Notes: generated from the letters alone by a model not told the origin. DNA of 64,000 nt from an uncultured Peptostreptococcaceae bacterium (GCA_947072565.1 CAMTIM010000043.1:62001-126000), one strand, 5' to 3'. Counted from the stretch's first letter, positions 46,245-55,284 are shown. Program-made: numbers and translations.

Positions 46245-46766
46245 TCTTTCTGGATTTAATTCTGCTTTATCCCTTGCAACTTCTTCTAAAACACCTTTTA
46301 AATTGTATTCAACGCTTGATAATATATTATCTGCATATTCTATAGAACCTAATCTTATTTCATTTGCTACTCTTTCAGCTCTATCTATTATAATTTTTGC
46401 TTGTTCCTCTGCTTGAATTACTGGTTCACTTGCTTCTACATATGCTTTTACAACATCTTCAGAGTTTTTCTTTAATTCTTCTATGTTACTATTGTATTCT
46501 TTTCTTACTCTTTCAGCTTCTTTATTAGCTTGTGCTACCAATTCTGCTGCCTCTTGTTTTGCATCATTTATTATTTTATGTCTCTCTCTATTTATCCAAG
46601 TAGCTTGTTTCACTTCTTCTGGAATTAATGCTTTTATCTCTCCTATAATTCCCAACACTTCACTTTTATCTATACCAGATTTTTGTGAAAAAGGTATTGA
46701 AGAAGCATTATTTACTACACTTTCTAATTCTTCAAATAACTCAATCATTTCTAAGTCTACATACAT
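46242..46766 (-). CDS. Coiled-coil protein, ATP synthase b/E-subunit-like, function unknown
   Basis: A 174-aa protein made mainly of one long charged helix. The segment about 60-140 (NDAKQEAAELVAQANKEAE, then a repeat of similar character) resembles F-type b or V-type E stalk subunits and DivIVA-like proteins. No membrane helix is present and no ATP synthase genes are near, so this is a compositional likeness only. It starts 2 bp after coaD. Unrecognised function. Confidence 0.75.
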   Translation of the reverse strand: MYVDLEMIELFEELESVVNNASSIPFSQKSGIDKSEVLGIIGEIKALIPEEVKQATWINRERHKIINDAKQEAAELVAQANKEAERVRKEYNSNIEELKKNSEDVVKAYVEASEPVIQAEEQAKIIIDRAERVANEIRLGSIEYADNILSSVEYNLKGVLEEVARDKAELNPER

Positions 46767-46768
46767 TT

Positions 46769-47266
46769 TTAGTTCCCCCTATTAGCTTTTCTTTTTAGTT
46801 CTTCTAAAACAACTTTTGGTACTAGATTTTTTATATTTGCATCAAAATTTAATACTTCCTTAATTAAAGATGAACTTATAAACGAGTACTTAGTTGCCGT
46901 TGGCAATATAATAGTTTCTATGTTTGGGTTTAACTCTTTGTTCATATGAGCCATTTGTAGTTCATATTCAACATCTGCTCCACTTCTTATGCCTCTAACT
47001 AAAGTATCAATTCCGTTTTCTTCGCAATAATTTACTAAAAGCCCATTAAAACTTACTACTTTTATATTATCTAAATGACTAGTACATTTTTCTATAAGTT
47101 CTACTCTCTCTTCAAAATTAAACATCCCACTTTTATTTGGATTATAAAGTACCCCTATTTGAAGTTCATCAAATATTTTCGATGATCTGCAAATTATATC
47201 TAAATGTCCATTTGTTATTGGGTCAAAGCTACCTGCAAACATAGCTTTTCTTATTTTCTTTTCCAT
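46769..47266 (-). CDS. coaD: Phosphopantetheine adenylyltransferase
   Basis: A 165-aa nucleotidyltransferase making dephospho-CoA from 4'-phosphopantetheine and ATP. It has AGSFDPITNGHLDII (HxGH) at the N-terminus and KYSFISSSLIKEV (ISSS/T-type motif) near 125. It follows rsmD as in many Firmicutes. Confidence 0.97.
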   Translation of the reverse strand: MEKKIRKAMFAGSFDPITNGHLDIICRSSKIFDELQIGVLYNPNKSGMFNFEERVELIEKCTSHLDNIKVVSFNGLLVNYCEENGIDTLVRGIRSGADVEYELQMAHMNKELNPNIETIILPTATKYSFISSSLIKEVLNFDANIKNLVPKVVLEELKRKANRGN

Positions 47267-47369
47267 GTTGTTTTATGGCCTCCACTTTATAAAATTTCAC
47301 TTCTCTAATAGAGATGCGACTTAATCTATATAGCCAATTACCTTATCTTTGCAATTTACACTTTATAAT

Positions 47370-47918
47370 CTATAATTTATAGAATGTTAAAGTTGTATTT
47401 CCATATTTTTTAACCTTGTGCTTTTCTAATCTTCCTATTTTCTCAGGGAAATTTTCCTTACTGTCGTGCTCTATTACTATTATTCCTTCTTCTTCTAATA
47501 AATCTGCATTATCTATTTTTTCTAAAGCATCTATAAACATATTTTTATAATATGGTGGGTCCATAAAGATAACATCAAATTTATTTTTTTGAACTTTTAA
47601 TTTACTTATAGCATCTTTAAAGTCTAAATTCAAAACTACACTTTCATCTTCAACTCTTGCTTTTGTTATATTTGATTTTATTATTGATATACTTTCTTTA
47701 CTTACATCTACAAATACACATCTTTGTGCTCCTCTAGATAGACATTCTATACCTAAAGAACCTGTCCCTGCAAATAAATCTAAAACATTACTGTCCATTA
47801 TATATGGACTTATCATATTAAACAAAGATTCTTTAACTCTGTCAGTTGTAGGTCTTACATCTTCATTTTTAGGTGTATTTAATTTTAGTCCTCTTACTTT
47901 TCCTGATATTACTCTCAA
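47370..47918 (-). CDS. rsmD: 16S rRNA (guanine(966)-N(2))-methyltransferase
   Basis: A 182-aa SAM methyltransferase. The N-terminal VISGKVRGLKLNTP and RPTTDRVKESLFNM are diagnostic; SAM loop LDLFAGTGSLGIECLSRGA near 46; catalytic DPPYY near 118. It lies between recG and coaD. Confidence 0.96.
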   Translation of the reverse strand: MRVISGKVRGLKLNTPKNEDVRPTTDRVKESLFNMISPYIMDSNVLDLFAGTGSLGIECLSRGAQRCVFVDVSKESISIIKSNITKARVEDESVVLNLDFKDAISKLKVQKNKFDVIFMDPPYYKNMFIDALEKIDNADLLEEEGIIVIEHDSKENFPEKIGRLEKHKVKKYGNTTLTFYKL

Positions 47919-47958
47919 CGTATCTTCACCTCATTGTATATTTTAACATAATTTCAAA

Positions 47959-50019
47959 TTAATTTAACGAAATTTCTTTTGCTGAATGTTCAAATTTATC
48001 TATAATTTCTTTTTTTAATATTTTATTTTCTAAATTTTGCAGTTTATAGTCTTCACATACTATATATCTAGCCTCTTGCTGTGCTAACTTTAATATCTTC
48101 ATATGCTTAAATATGTTAGCTACTTTTAGCTCAGGTAGACCATGCTGTCTTGTTCCAAAAAATTCTCCTGGACCTCTTATTTCTAAATCTTTTTCCGATA
48201 TTTTAAATCCATCATTGGTTTCTTGCATTATCGACATTCTTTGTGTACAAACTTCAGACTTAGATGCATATATTAGTATACAATAAGACTTATGTTTACC
48301 TCTTCCTACTCTTCCTCTTAACTGATGAAGTTGTGCTAAACCAAAGCGTTCTGCATTTTCTATAATCATAAGAGTTGCGTTTGGAACATTCACACCTACT
48401 TCTATAACAGTAGTAGATACTAATATATCAATTTCTTTATTTTTAAAGCTTTTCATTATAGTATCTTTTTCGCTACCCTTCATCTTTCCATGTAAAAGCC
48501 CAACCCTAAGATCAGTAAAATATTCAAGCCTTAATTCCTCTACCAAATCTACAGCAGCCTTTGCTTCTATGGCTTCACTTTCTTCTACTAACGGACACAC
48601 TATATATACTTGTCTGCCTTTTTCTACTTCTTTTCTTACTAATGAATTATATGCTCTGTCTCTTTTACTTTTATCTACTGCAATTGTTTCTATTGGCTGT
48701 CTTCCTGGAGGTAATTCATCTATTATAGATATATCTAAATCACCATAAAGTATAAGCGCTAAAGTTCTAGGTATTGGTGTTGCTGTCATTACTAATATAT
48801 CTGGATTTTCTCCTTTTTCAGATAATTTGCTTCGTTGTCTAACTCCAAATCTATGTTGTTCATCTGTTATCACTAATCCTAAATTATCAAATTCTACTTT
48901 ATCTTCAATCAAAGCATGAGTACCTATCAATATATCTACTTCATTGTTTTTTACTTTTTCTAATACTTTTTCTTTTTGTTTTTTAGTTAAGCTACCAACT
49001 AATAATTCTACCTTTATTCCAAAGCTCTCTAACGTCTCTGTAAGAGAAATATAGTGTTGTTCTGCAAGTATTTCAGTTGGAGCCATTAAAGCCCCTTGAT
49101 ACCCATTTAAAACGCAATTTGCAAGTGCTAACAATGCTACAACAGTTTTACCAGAACCTACATCTCCCTGAACCAATCTATTCATTGCTTTTTCACATTG
49201 CATATCATCTATAATCTCACTTAAAGCTCTGTCTTGAGCACCTGTCAATTTAAATGGCAATGACTTTAATATACTATGTAGTTTTTTGCTTTCTTCAAAT
49301 TTTATACCCTCGGCTTCATTAGCTCCATTTTTAAACATAAATAATCCTAATTGCAATATTAAAAATTCTTCAAATACAATTCTATACAAAGCAATTTTTA
49401 ACGCTTCCTTGCTACTAGGTGAATGAATATTTCTTACTGCATAGTCAATGCTACACAATTTATATTTTTCTATTATCCTTTGAGGAAGGTACTCTTTTAT
49501 TTTAAGTTCCTTATCACTAAGAACATTTTTTATGATGCTTATAATTTCTTTATTACTTACCCCATACGTAAGAGGATATATAGGCATAACTTTACAAGTA
49601 TTTTTAGGAGAATTAGTTAAATGTTCTACTTCACAACAGCTAAGTTCAATATTTTTAAACTCTTTCTTTATTTTTCCAAAAACTAATATTGTATCTCCAC
49701 ACTTAAAAGTATTTTTTATATATGGTTGATTAAAAAACACTAGTTTTGCATATCCAGTTTCATCTCTTACATCTACTTTGGTTATATCCATACCTTTTCT
49801 AGGACTAGATGTACTTACACCCGCTATTACAACTTTTATTGTAGCCTTTTCATTGTTTCCTAATTGAATTATCTTTTTCAAATTATTTCTATCTTCAAAT
49901 TGTCTTGGAAAATAATATAATAAATCTTTCAATGTAAATATATTTAATTTGTTAAGTTTTTGAGATTTTTTAGGTCCTATACCTTTTACATACTGTATAT
50001 CTTTATTTAAATCTATCAT
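47959..50019 (-). CDS. recG: ATP-dependent DNA helicase RecG
   Basis: Replication-fork and Holliday-junction helicase. The 686-aa protein has an N-terminal wedge/OB domain (about 1-230), Walker A GDVGSGKTVVALLA near 290, DEQH near 388, and the C-terminal helicase motifs including QLRGRVGRGKHKSYC. The frame opens at GTG 50028, but AGGTGAT is 5 nt before the ATG at 50019, which is preferred. Confidence 0.97.
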   Translation of the reverse strand: MIDLNKDIQYVKGIGPKKSQKLNKLNIFTLKDLLYYFPRQFEDRNNLKKIIQLGNNEKATIKVVIAGVSTSSPRKGMDITKVDVRDETGYAKLVFFNQPYIKNTFKCGDTILVFGKIKKEFKNIELSCCEVEHLTNSPKNTCKVMPIYPLTYGVSNKEIISIIKNVLSDKELKIKEYLPQRIIEKYKLCSIDYAVRNIHSPSSKEALKIALYRIVFEEFLILQLGLFMFKNGANEAEGIKFEESKKLHSILKSLPFKLTGAQDRALSEIIDDMQCEKAMNRLVQGDVGSGKTVVALLALANCVLNGYQGALMAPTEILAEQHYISLTETLESFGIKVELLVGSLTKKQKEKVLEKVKNNEVDILIGTHALIEDKVEFDNLGLVITDEQHRFGVRQRSKLSEKGENPDILVMTATPIPRTLALILYGDLDISIIDELPPGRQPIETIAVDKSKRDRAYNSLVRKEVEKGRQVYIVCPLVEESEAIEAKAAVDLVEELRLEYFTDLRVGLLHGKMKGSEKDTIMKSFKNKEIDILVSTTVIEVGVNVPNATLMIIENAERFGLAQLHQLRGRVGRGKHKSYCILIYASKSEVCTQRMSIMQETNDGFKISEKDLEIRGPGEFFGTRQHGLPELKVANIFKHMKILKLAQQEARYIVCEDYKLQNLENKILKKEIIDKFEHSAKEISLN

Positions 50020-50036
50020 TTTTATCACCTATTAAA

Positions 50037-50090
50037 TAAAAGTCCTGCATAATTACCCCTAAAAAGTAGTAAAATTACACAAGACTTTTA
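50037..50090 (-). terminator. Imperfect hairpin between fakA-like gene and recG
   Basis: Arms AAAAGTC / GACTTTT with further imperfect pairing (TAATT/AATTA) inside; a T-rich stretch follows on the minus strand. It may be a weak terminator. Confidence 0.5.
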
Positions 50091-50135
50091 AAATTCACTT
50101 TGGTTTAGTTATGTTTTTACTAAGTTACAAATTTA

Positions 50136-51761
50136 TTATTCAACTGAAACTAAGTAATAATAAAGAGGTTGACCTCCATAGTATAACTCTACATCTATAT
50201 CTTCAAACTTCTCTTCTAATTCATCACGAAGTTTATTTGCATCTTCTTCATTTACATCTTCTCCGTAGAATAAAGTTATTATAGCACTATCTTCATCTAC
50301 TAATTTCTCTATAAGGCTAGAAGTTATTTCATCAACTGTATCTCCTGCACCTGATAATTTTCCTTCTGCTATTCCTATTATATTACCTTCTTTAACTTCA
50401 ACATCATTCATAACTGTATCTCTAACAGCAAAAGTTACTTGACCTGATTTAACTAATCCTAGAGACTCCATCATAGCTTCTTCATTTTCTTCTATGCTAG
50501 CATCTCCATTAAAGTTTACTAAAGCAGTAAATCCCTGAGGAGTATTTTTTGTAGGTATAACAATTATATTTTTATCACTTAATTCTTTTGCTTGATTCGC
50601 AGCCATTATTATATTGCTATTATTTGGGAATATAAATATATTTTTAGCATTTATATGTTCTATAGCCTTCATAAAGTCTTCTGTACTTGGATTCATAGTT
50701 TGACCACCTTCTATTATGTGATCAACCCCAAAATCTTTAAATATCTTTGCAAGTCCCTCACCCATAGATGTAGCTATAAATCCAAATTCTTTTTCTTCAG
50801 CTGAAGAAGAAACTTCATCTTGAGATTCTAATACTATGTTTTCATGTTGAACTTTCATATTTTCTATTTTTATTGTTACTAGATGTCCATATTTTAAAGC
50901 ATCTTGTAATACTAAGCCTGGGTCATTAGTATGAACATGTACTTTTATTACACCCTCATCTCCTACTACAGCTAAGCTATCTCCATATTTCATCATCATA
51001 TCTCTTATTTGAAGATCATCAATAGTTTTACTTTCTAATATAAATTCTGTACAGTAACTAAATTTTATATCATCTGTATTTATTGGATTAGATGAAACTT
51101 CTACACTAGATAAATCAACTGGGCTGTAGTCTTTTATATCTATTGGATTGCCCTTTAGAGCAGCATGCATTCCTTCATAGATTAAAACTAAACCTTTTGC
51201 TCCTGAATCAACTACACCCGCTTCTTTTAATGCTTTTAGAAGTTGTGGTGTTCTATTTAAAGATTCATTAGCTTCTTGTATTACCATTTCTAAGAACTTA
51301 ACTAAGTCACGTTCTTTCTTATAAGCTTGTACAGCATATTCTCCACTTTCTCTAACAACTGTAAGGATTGTACCCTCTACAGGCTTTATAACAGCCTTAT
51401 ATGCTGTGTCAGAACCATTTTTAAACGCTTTAGCTAGGTCTTCTGTATATATTTTATCTTTACCTTCTATAGACTTTGCAAATCCTCTTATTATTTGTGA
51501 TAATATAACTCCTGAATTTCCTCTTGCCCCCATCAAAGATCCTTTTGACAATGCTTTACCTATATCTGTTATGCTACTATCTTGTGATTTAGATAATTCT
51601 TTCATTGCATAAGATATAGTTAATGACATATTCGTACCTGTATCTCCATCTGGAACTGGGAATACATTTAGCTTGTCAACTAAATCTTTGTGATTTTGAA
51701 GATTATTTGCACCTGATACAAACATCTCCCTTAATTGTTTTGCCTCTATATATTGAATCAT
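50136..51761 (-). CDS. fakA: DAK2-domain fatty acid kinase subunit FakA-like (YloV)
   Basis: A 541-aa protein with an N-terminal DAK2 kinase domain (about 8-200, NVFPVPDGDTGTNMSLT and GARGNSGVILSQI) and C-terminal domains of the YloV family. FakA phosphorylates fatty acids bound to a FakB (DegV) partner; no FakB gene is in the window. Neighbour yloU is 14 bp upstream, as in B. subtilis. Confidence 0.9.
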   Translation of the reverse strand: MIQYIEAKQLREMFVSGANNLQNHKDLVDKLNVFPVPDGDTGTNMSLTISYAMKELSKSQDSSITDIGKALSKGSLMGARGNSGVILSQIIRGFAKSIEGKDKIYTEDLAKAFKNGSDTAYKAVIKPVEGTILTVVRESGEYAVQAYKKERDLVKFLEMVIQEANESLNRTPQLLKALKEAGVVDSGAKGLVLIYEGMHAALKGNPIDIKDYSPVDLSSVEVSSNPINTDDIKFSYCTEFILESKTIDDLQIRDMMMKYGDSLAVVGDEGVIKVHVHTNDPGLVLQDALKYGHLVTIKIENMKVQHENIVLESQDEVSSSAEEKEFGFIATSMGEGLAKIFKDFGVDHIIEGGQTMNPSTEDFMKAIEHINAKNIFIFPNNSNIIMAANQAKELSDKNIIVIPTKNTPQGFTALVNFNGDASIEENEEAMMESLGLVKSGQVTFAVRDTVMNDVEVKEGNIIGIAEGKLSGAGDTVDEITSSLIEKLVDEDSAIITLFYGEDVNEEDANKLRDELEEKFEDIDVELYYGGQPLYYYLVSVE

Positions 51762-51775
51762 TTTTTTCCTCCTAG

Positions 51776-52126
51776 TTACTTAACTCTAATTCCTTGTACA
51801 TTAATATCTATTTTACTTATTTTTATTGATGTCATATTCTCAACTGTATATTTTACTCTATCAATCATATTGTTTGCAACTGTAGATATATTAGTTCCAT
51901 ATTGTAATATAACGTATAATTCTATAGCTATAGTATTATCTTCAAGTTCTTCTACTAAAACACCTTTAAATGCGTTCTCACCCTTTAATATTTCTACTAT
52001 ACCCTTAGATTTATATGCTAAACCTACTAATCCATAACTTTCCATAGCTGCTCTGTATGCTATTTGTGATATAACTTGTTTATCTATTTCTATACTTCCA
52101 TATTGATTGTTTACTTTCGCACTCAT
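51776..52126 (-). CDS. yloU: Asp23/Gls24 family protein YloU
   Basis: A 116-aa DUF322 protein with IDKQVISQIAYRAAMESYG near the start and MIDRVKYTVENMTSIKISKIDINVQGIRV at the C-terminus. It is divergent from rpmB and precedes fakA, the conserved order. A TATAAT hexamer lies about 35 bp upstream. Paralogous to YqhY at 20672-21034. Confidence 0.9.
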   Translation of the reverse strand: MSAKVNNQYGSIEIDKQVISQIAYRAAMESYGLVGLAYKSKGIVEILKGENAFKGVLVEELEDNTIAIELYVILQYGTNISTVANNMIDRVKYTVENMTSIKISKIDINVQGIRVK

Positions 52127-52344
52127 GGTTTACCCCCTTAAGTTCATTTTTTATTATAGTTTACTTTTCTCAATAAACTTTAAATTCTTCTATCTTTTTA
52201 TAATGCCAATAAATTGTAAATTACATCTTTATGAATAATAACACCTAAACTAACAATAGAACAAATTTATCGTTTAAAAAGCCTTTAAAATAAGATTTTA
52301 TTTAATTATAGAAATTTATATATCCTATAATACTATAAATATGA

Positions 52345-52603
52345 TATAATTTAAACCTACCCAAATTTGTTTTAGTAAATATTTTGTTAAATTTGGATAA
52401 TTTAAGAAAAGAAACTATTAGTATTTCTTTTTTTAATATTTACTTTATACAAAATTATATATATAATTTTATATGATAACAAGAAATACTTCAACATATG
52501 TAATGCAAATATATATTTCTATTGCACGTTTTTAATATTTATGTTAATATAAATATGTTTTTAGTCTTTAATTTTAGTTATCATTTTAAGGAGGTGTGCG
52601 TAA
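52345..52603 (+). promoter_or_regulatory. Structured upstream region of rpmB with two possible promoters
   Basis: The 477-bp gap between yloU and rpmB holds no gene. An extended -10 (TGATATAAT, ending 52350) could start a transcript near 52357. The leader then has CCAAATTT/AAATTTGG (52361-52368, 52389-52396), a weak hairpin AAAGAAA/TTTCTTT followed by T (to 52433), a perfect 20-bp palindrome (52451-52470), and AGTATTTCTT (52420-52429) complementary to AAGAAATACT (52481-52490). The last pairing would compete with the T-run hairpin. A second promoter lies at 52522-52550. Confidence 0.5.
52522..52550 (+). promoter_or_regulatory. SigA-type promoter of rpmB
   Basis: TTGCAC (52522-52527), 17-nt spacer, TAATAT (52545-52550), about 54 bp before the rpmB start. 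Confidence 0.65.
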
Positions 52604-52792
52604 ATGGCAAAGATATGTAGCGTATGTGGTAAAGGTAAGGTTTCTGGAAACCAAGTATCACACTCAAATAGACATAGCAGAAGAACGTGGTCTGCAAACT
52701 TAAGAAGCGTTAGAGCTATAATAGATGGTACTCCTAAGAGAGTAAAAGTTTGTACTAGATGTTTACGTTCTGGTAAAATAGAAAGAGCTTAA
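52604..52792 (+). CDS. rpmB: 50S ribosomal protein L28
   Basis: A 62-aa L28 with two Cys pairs (CSVCGKGK and CTRCLRSG), the zinc-binding form. The AAGGAGGTG site precedes the ATG. It is the only plus-strand gene in the 46-64 kb block, as in B. subtilis where rpmB is divergent from yloU. Confidence 0.97.
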   Translation: MAKICSVCGKGKVSGNQVSHSNRHSRRTWSANLRSVRAIIDGTPKRVKVCTRCLRSGKIERA

Positions 52793-52802
52793 TTGCTTTT
52801 TT

Positions 52803-52836
52803 AAAAGCCTACTTTATAAGTAGGCTTTATTTTTGT
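52803..52836 (+). terminator. Intrinsic terminator of rpmB
   Basis: Stem AAAGCCTACTT / AAGTAGGCTTT (52804-52814, 52818-52828) followed by ATTTTTG on the plus strand. Confidence 0.92.
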
Positions 52837-52846
52837 TCTTTATTTA

Positions 52847-52915
52847 TTATTTTTTCATAAAACGTAAAACTATATTAGACATCCATTTCGGTAATTTTAT
52901 TGTTACCATTTTCAT
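52847..52915 (-). CDS. spoVM: Stage V sporulation protein M
   Basis: A 22-codon gene, below usual ORF cut-offs. The peptide begins MKMVTIKLPKW and ends VLRFMKK; the TIKLPK core matches B. subtilis SpoVM (26 aa), an amphipathic helix that marks the convex forespore membrane and anchors SpoIVA for coat assembly. The GGGGGAG site (52922-52928) is 6 nt from the ATG at 52915. The position between rpmB and thiN is the same as in B. subtilis, which is strong support. Shorter than B. subtilis SpoVM by four residues. Confidence 0.88.
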   Translation of the reverse strand: MKMVTIKLPKWMSNIVLRFMKK

Positions 52916-53045
52916 AATATACTCCCCCTATAAATTTATTTTAATTCTACTTATAAAATATATTTTTCTATGGTAAAAAAATCATCCTCATTTGCTAGTA
53001 TTTAAACTAATATTTACTTATAATAGCTTTTACTTTATATTAATT

Positions 53046-53192
53046 TTAATATAAGAAAAATAATACCCCACACCCAATAAGAACTAAAGCTGTAACTGTT
53101 GTCCATATCCATCCAGGCAATATCATTGATAAAATTACAGCTGACCCTGTAGCTAAGCATAAAACACCCAATAAACCTTTATTGTTTTTCAT
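53046..53192 (-). CDS. Small two-helix membrane protein
   Basis: A 48-codon gene with a strong GGGAGG site 9 nt before the ATG at 53192. After MKNNKG the peptide is two hydrophobic helices (about 7-25 and 29-48) separated by a Pro-Gly-Trp turn (LPGWIW). It resembles short conserved hypothetical membrane proteins of clostridia, which I recognise only by pattern. It lies between the flavodoxin gene and spoVM on the same strand. Function unknown. Confidence 0.75.
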   Translation of the reverse strand: MKNNKGLLGVLCLATGSAVILSMILPGWIWTTVTALVLIGCGVLFFLY

Positions 53193-53291
53193 TAAAAACA
53201 CCTCCCTGTGTGCTTTTATTAATCTATTCGTTACTTTCTATACTTTAAATTTATGCAAAATAAGATATATTTAGACCTGTCCTACTTTTTT

Positions 53292-53322
53292 TTTAAAAAA
53301 AAAGATGTATCATAGATACATC
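53292..53322 (-). terminator. Intrinsic terminator after the flavodoxin gene
   Basis: Stem GATGTATC / GATACATC (53304-53311, 53315-53322), 3-nt loop, followed on the minus strand by nine T. Confidence 0.9.
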
Positions 53323-53331
53323 ATACTTAAA

Positions 53332-53859
53332 CTATATATTTTTTACTAATATATCTATAGATTTTTTATCACATAAATCTACTAGCTTATCAAATCCTTC
53401 TAATACTATTTTATCCTCATCTGTCATATCTTTATTATTTTTTTTAGATATTCTACTTTTTAATCCCTTCATTAAGACTTTATCTATTAAGTTTAATCTA
53501 CTATAATCAAATGCTCCTATAAAATTAAACATGTTTATATTATTTATCATATCTTCATCAAAATTCATATCTAAGGTTTTTTTATTTAAATCTAGGTTAT
53601 TTGATTCCATTCCCACGGCAAATACTATTATTTTTTTATTTTTAATTTTTTCATAATTATCGATTAAAAATTTTATTCCATTTATCTTCCCTATGTACAA
53701 ACCTCCCCCATATACTATCGTATCATAATCATCTAAGTCTCTACTCCTTATGTCTCTTACTTCGTATAAATCCGCATCTAACTTTAGTGCTATCCACCCT
53801 GCATAGCGTTTAGTACTACCATATTTTGATTTATATATAACAACTGTTTTTTTATTCAT
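53332..53859 (-). CDS. Flavodoxin-domain protein (HemG-like)
   Basis: A 175-aa flavodoxin fold with the FMN phosphate loop YKSKYGSTKRYA near residue 9, and TIVYGGGLYIGKING near 46. Similar clostridial proteins are annotated as flavodoxin or menaquinone-dependent protoporphyrinogen oxidase; no haem genes are near, so an electron-transfer role is as likely. It is a single-gene unit with its own terminator. Confidence 0.85.
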   Translation of the reverse strand: MNKKTVVIYKSKYGSTKRYAGWIALKLDADLYEVRDIRSRDLDDYDTIVYGGGLYIGKINGIKFLIDNYEKIKNKKIIVFAVGMESNNLDLNKKTLDMNFDEDMINNINMFNFIGAFDYSRLNLIDKVLMKGLKSRISKKNNKDMTDEDKIVLEGFDKLVDLCDKKSIDILVKNI

Positions 53860-53943
53860 AAAATACCCCCTTAATTAAGTCTTATATATATATCTATATG
53901 ACTAATACATTGATTTTCCTTTTATATTTTGTTTTATTTAAAT

Positions 53944-53972
53944 AAAAAAGATGGCTTATAGCCATCTTTTTT
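53944..53972 (-). terminator. Intrinsic terminator after thiN
   Basis: Stem AAAAAAGATGGC / GCCATCTTTTTT with a 5-nt loop centred at 53958; T-run on the minus strand. It also has a T-run on the plus strand but no plus-strand gene uses it. Confidence 0.9.
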
Positions 53973-53975
53973 GAT

Positions 53976-54617
53976 TTAAGTATTTCTTATTATAATAAGA
54001 CTTCCATCGATTACTTTTATTTTACATTCTTTATTTAACATAACGTTAGATATTCCTAATGGCAAATAAAATTTCATATCATAATTATTCAAAGGATATT
54101 CTAAATTTGTAAGTGTTACTCCTTTTGCATCTCCATTTGTAGGTATAACAGAAATTGTATCACCTTTATTTCCATTTATTATTACCTCTTCATTTACAGC
54201 TATATATAGTTGTTCTTTTTCAGAAATAATTCTAGGAATTATATTTTTTTGCCTTACATAATATAACAAGTTTATATTAGCAATAGTGTGATCAATCCTT
54301 CCACCTAAAGCTCCTATAAAATGAATTTCCCTTGCCTTTAATTTATCCGCTAAATAAATACATAATTCAGTATCTGTCTCATTTTTCTTAGTTGGAAATT
54401 TTTCAAATTTAACTTTACGATTTTTATAATAATCAATCATTTCACTCTTTACAGAATCTAAGTCCCCTACTATATAGTCAGGAATAATATTCATATTGTA
54501 CGTATGGTTTGCTCCTCCATCAGCACATATTATATAGTCATATTCTTCTTTTATCAAAGAGTCTTTTATCTTTTTATATTCTTTTATTTCTCCATTTAAT
54601 ACAATACAAATCTTCAT
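53976..54617 (-). CDS. thiN: Thiamine pyrophosphokinase
   Basis: A 213-aa enzyme converting thiamine to thiamine diphosphate. N-terminal catalytic domain has ICADGGANHTYNMNIIPDYIVGDLDSV and FPTKKNETDTELC; the C-terminal thiamine-binding domain holds GALGGRIDHTIANI. It starts 9 bp after rpe. It shares the DGGA-PD-IVGD-DS core with the SteA-like protein. Confidence 0.95.
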   Translation of the reverse strand: MKICIVLNGEIKEYKKIKDSLIKEEYDYIICADGGANHTYNMNIIPDYIVGDLDSVKSEMIDYYKNRKVKFEKFPTKKNETDTELCIYLADKLKAREIHFIGALGGRIDHTIANINLLYYVRQKNIIPRIISEKEQLYIAVNEEVIINGNKGDTISVIPTNGDAKGVTLTNLEYPLNNYDMKFYLPLGISNVMLNKECKIKVIDGSLIIIRNT

Positions 54618-54626
54618 TTTTATTTC

Positions 54627-55283
54627 CTATAAAGATGAATTTTTTCTAAATAAATCTACTGTAGATTTTATATCATCACTATTAAATATAGCTGAACCTG
54701 CTACTATTATATTTGCTCCTGCTTTAACAATGCTAGCTACATTTTCAGGTTTTATCCCTCCATCAACTTGTATGTCTACATTAAGATTTTGGCTGTCTAT
54801 AAGGCTCTTTAATTCTTGTATTTTAGGTATCATACTTTCTATAAATGATTGTCCTCCAAATCCTGGATTCACAGTCATTATAAGCACCATATCAATATCT
54901 TGTAATACATTTTTTATAGTTTCTATAGGTGTTGCAGGATTTAATGCTACTCCAACTTTTATTCTATGAGATTTTATATTTTGTATAGTTCTATGTAAAT
55001 GTCTACATGCTTCTTGATGTACTACTATTAAGTCACATCCTGCATCTACAAAGTCTTTTACATATTGGTCTGGATTTTCTATCATAAGATGTGCATCAAA
55101 TACCATATTCACATCTTTTCTTAATGATTTTACAATTGCAGGCCCTAAAGTTATATTAGGAACAAAATGTCCATCCATTACATCTATGTGTAAATATTCA
55201 CATCCTGCATTTTCTACTTTTTTTACATCCTCTAATAATCTTGCGAAATCTGCTGCTAATATTGATGGTGCTAACTTAATCAT
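54627..55283 (-). CDS. rpe: Ribulose-phosphate 3-epimerase
   Basis: A 218-aa TIM-barrel enzyme of the pentose phosphate pathway. It has LAPSILAADFARL, HIDVMDGHFVPNIT with metal ligands, MTVNPGFGGQSFI near 140 and QVDGGIKPEN near 172. It starts 1 bp after rsgA. Confidence 0.97.
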   Translation of the reverse strand: MIKLAPSILAADFARLLEDVKKVENAGCEYLHIDVMDGHFVPNITLGPAIVKSLRKDVNMVFDAHLMIENPDQYVKDFVDAGCDLIVVHQEACRHLHRTIQNIKSHRIKVGVALNPATPIETIKNVLQDIDMVLIMTVNPGFGGQSFIESMIPKIQELKSLIDSQNLNVDIQVDGGIKPENVASIVKAGANIIVAGSAIFNSDDIKSTVDLFRKNSSL

Positions 55284-55284
55284 T

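Noticed and set aside
52916-53000. A SigE promoter for spoVM
   Set aside because: CATAGAAA near 52970 resembles a -10 but no acceptable -35 lies at the required distance.
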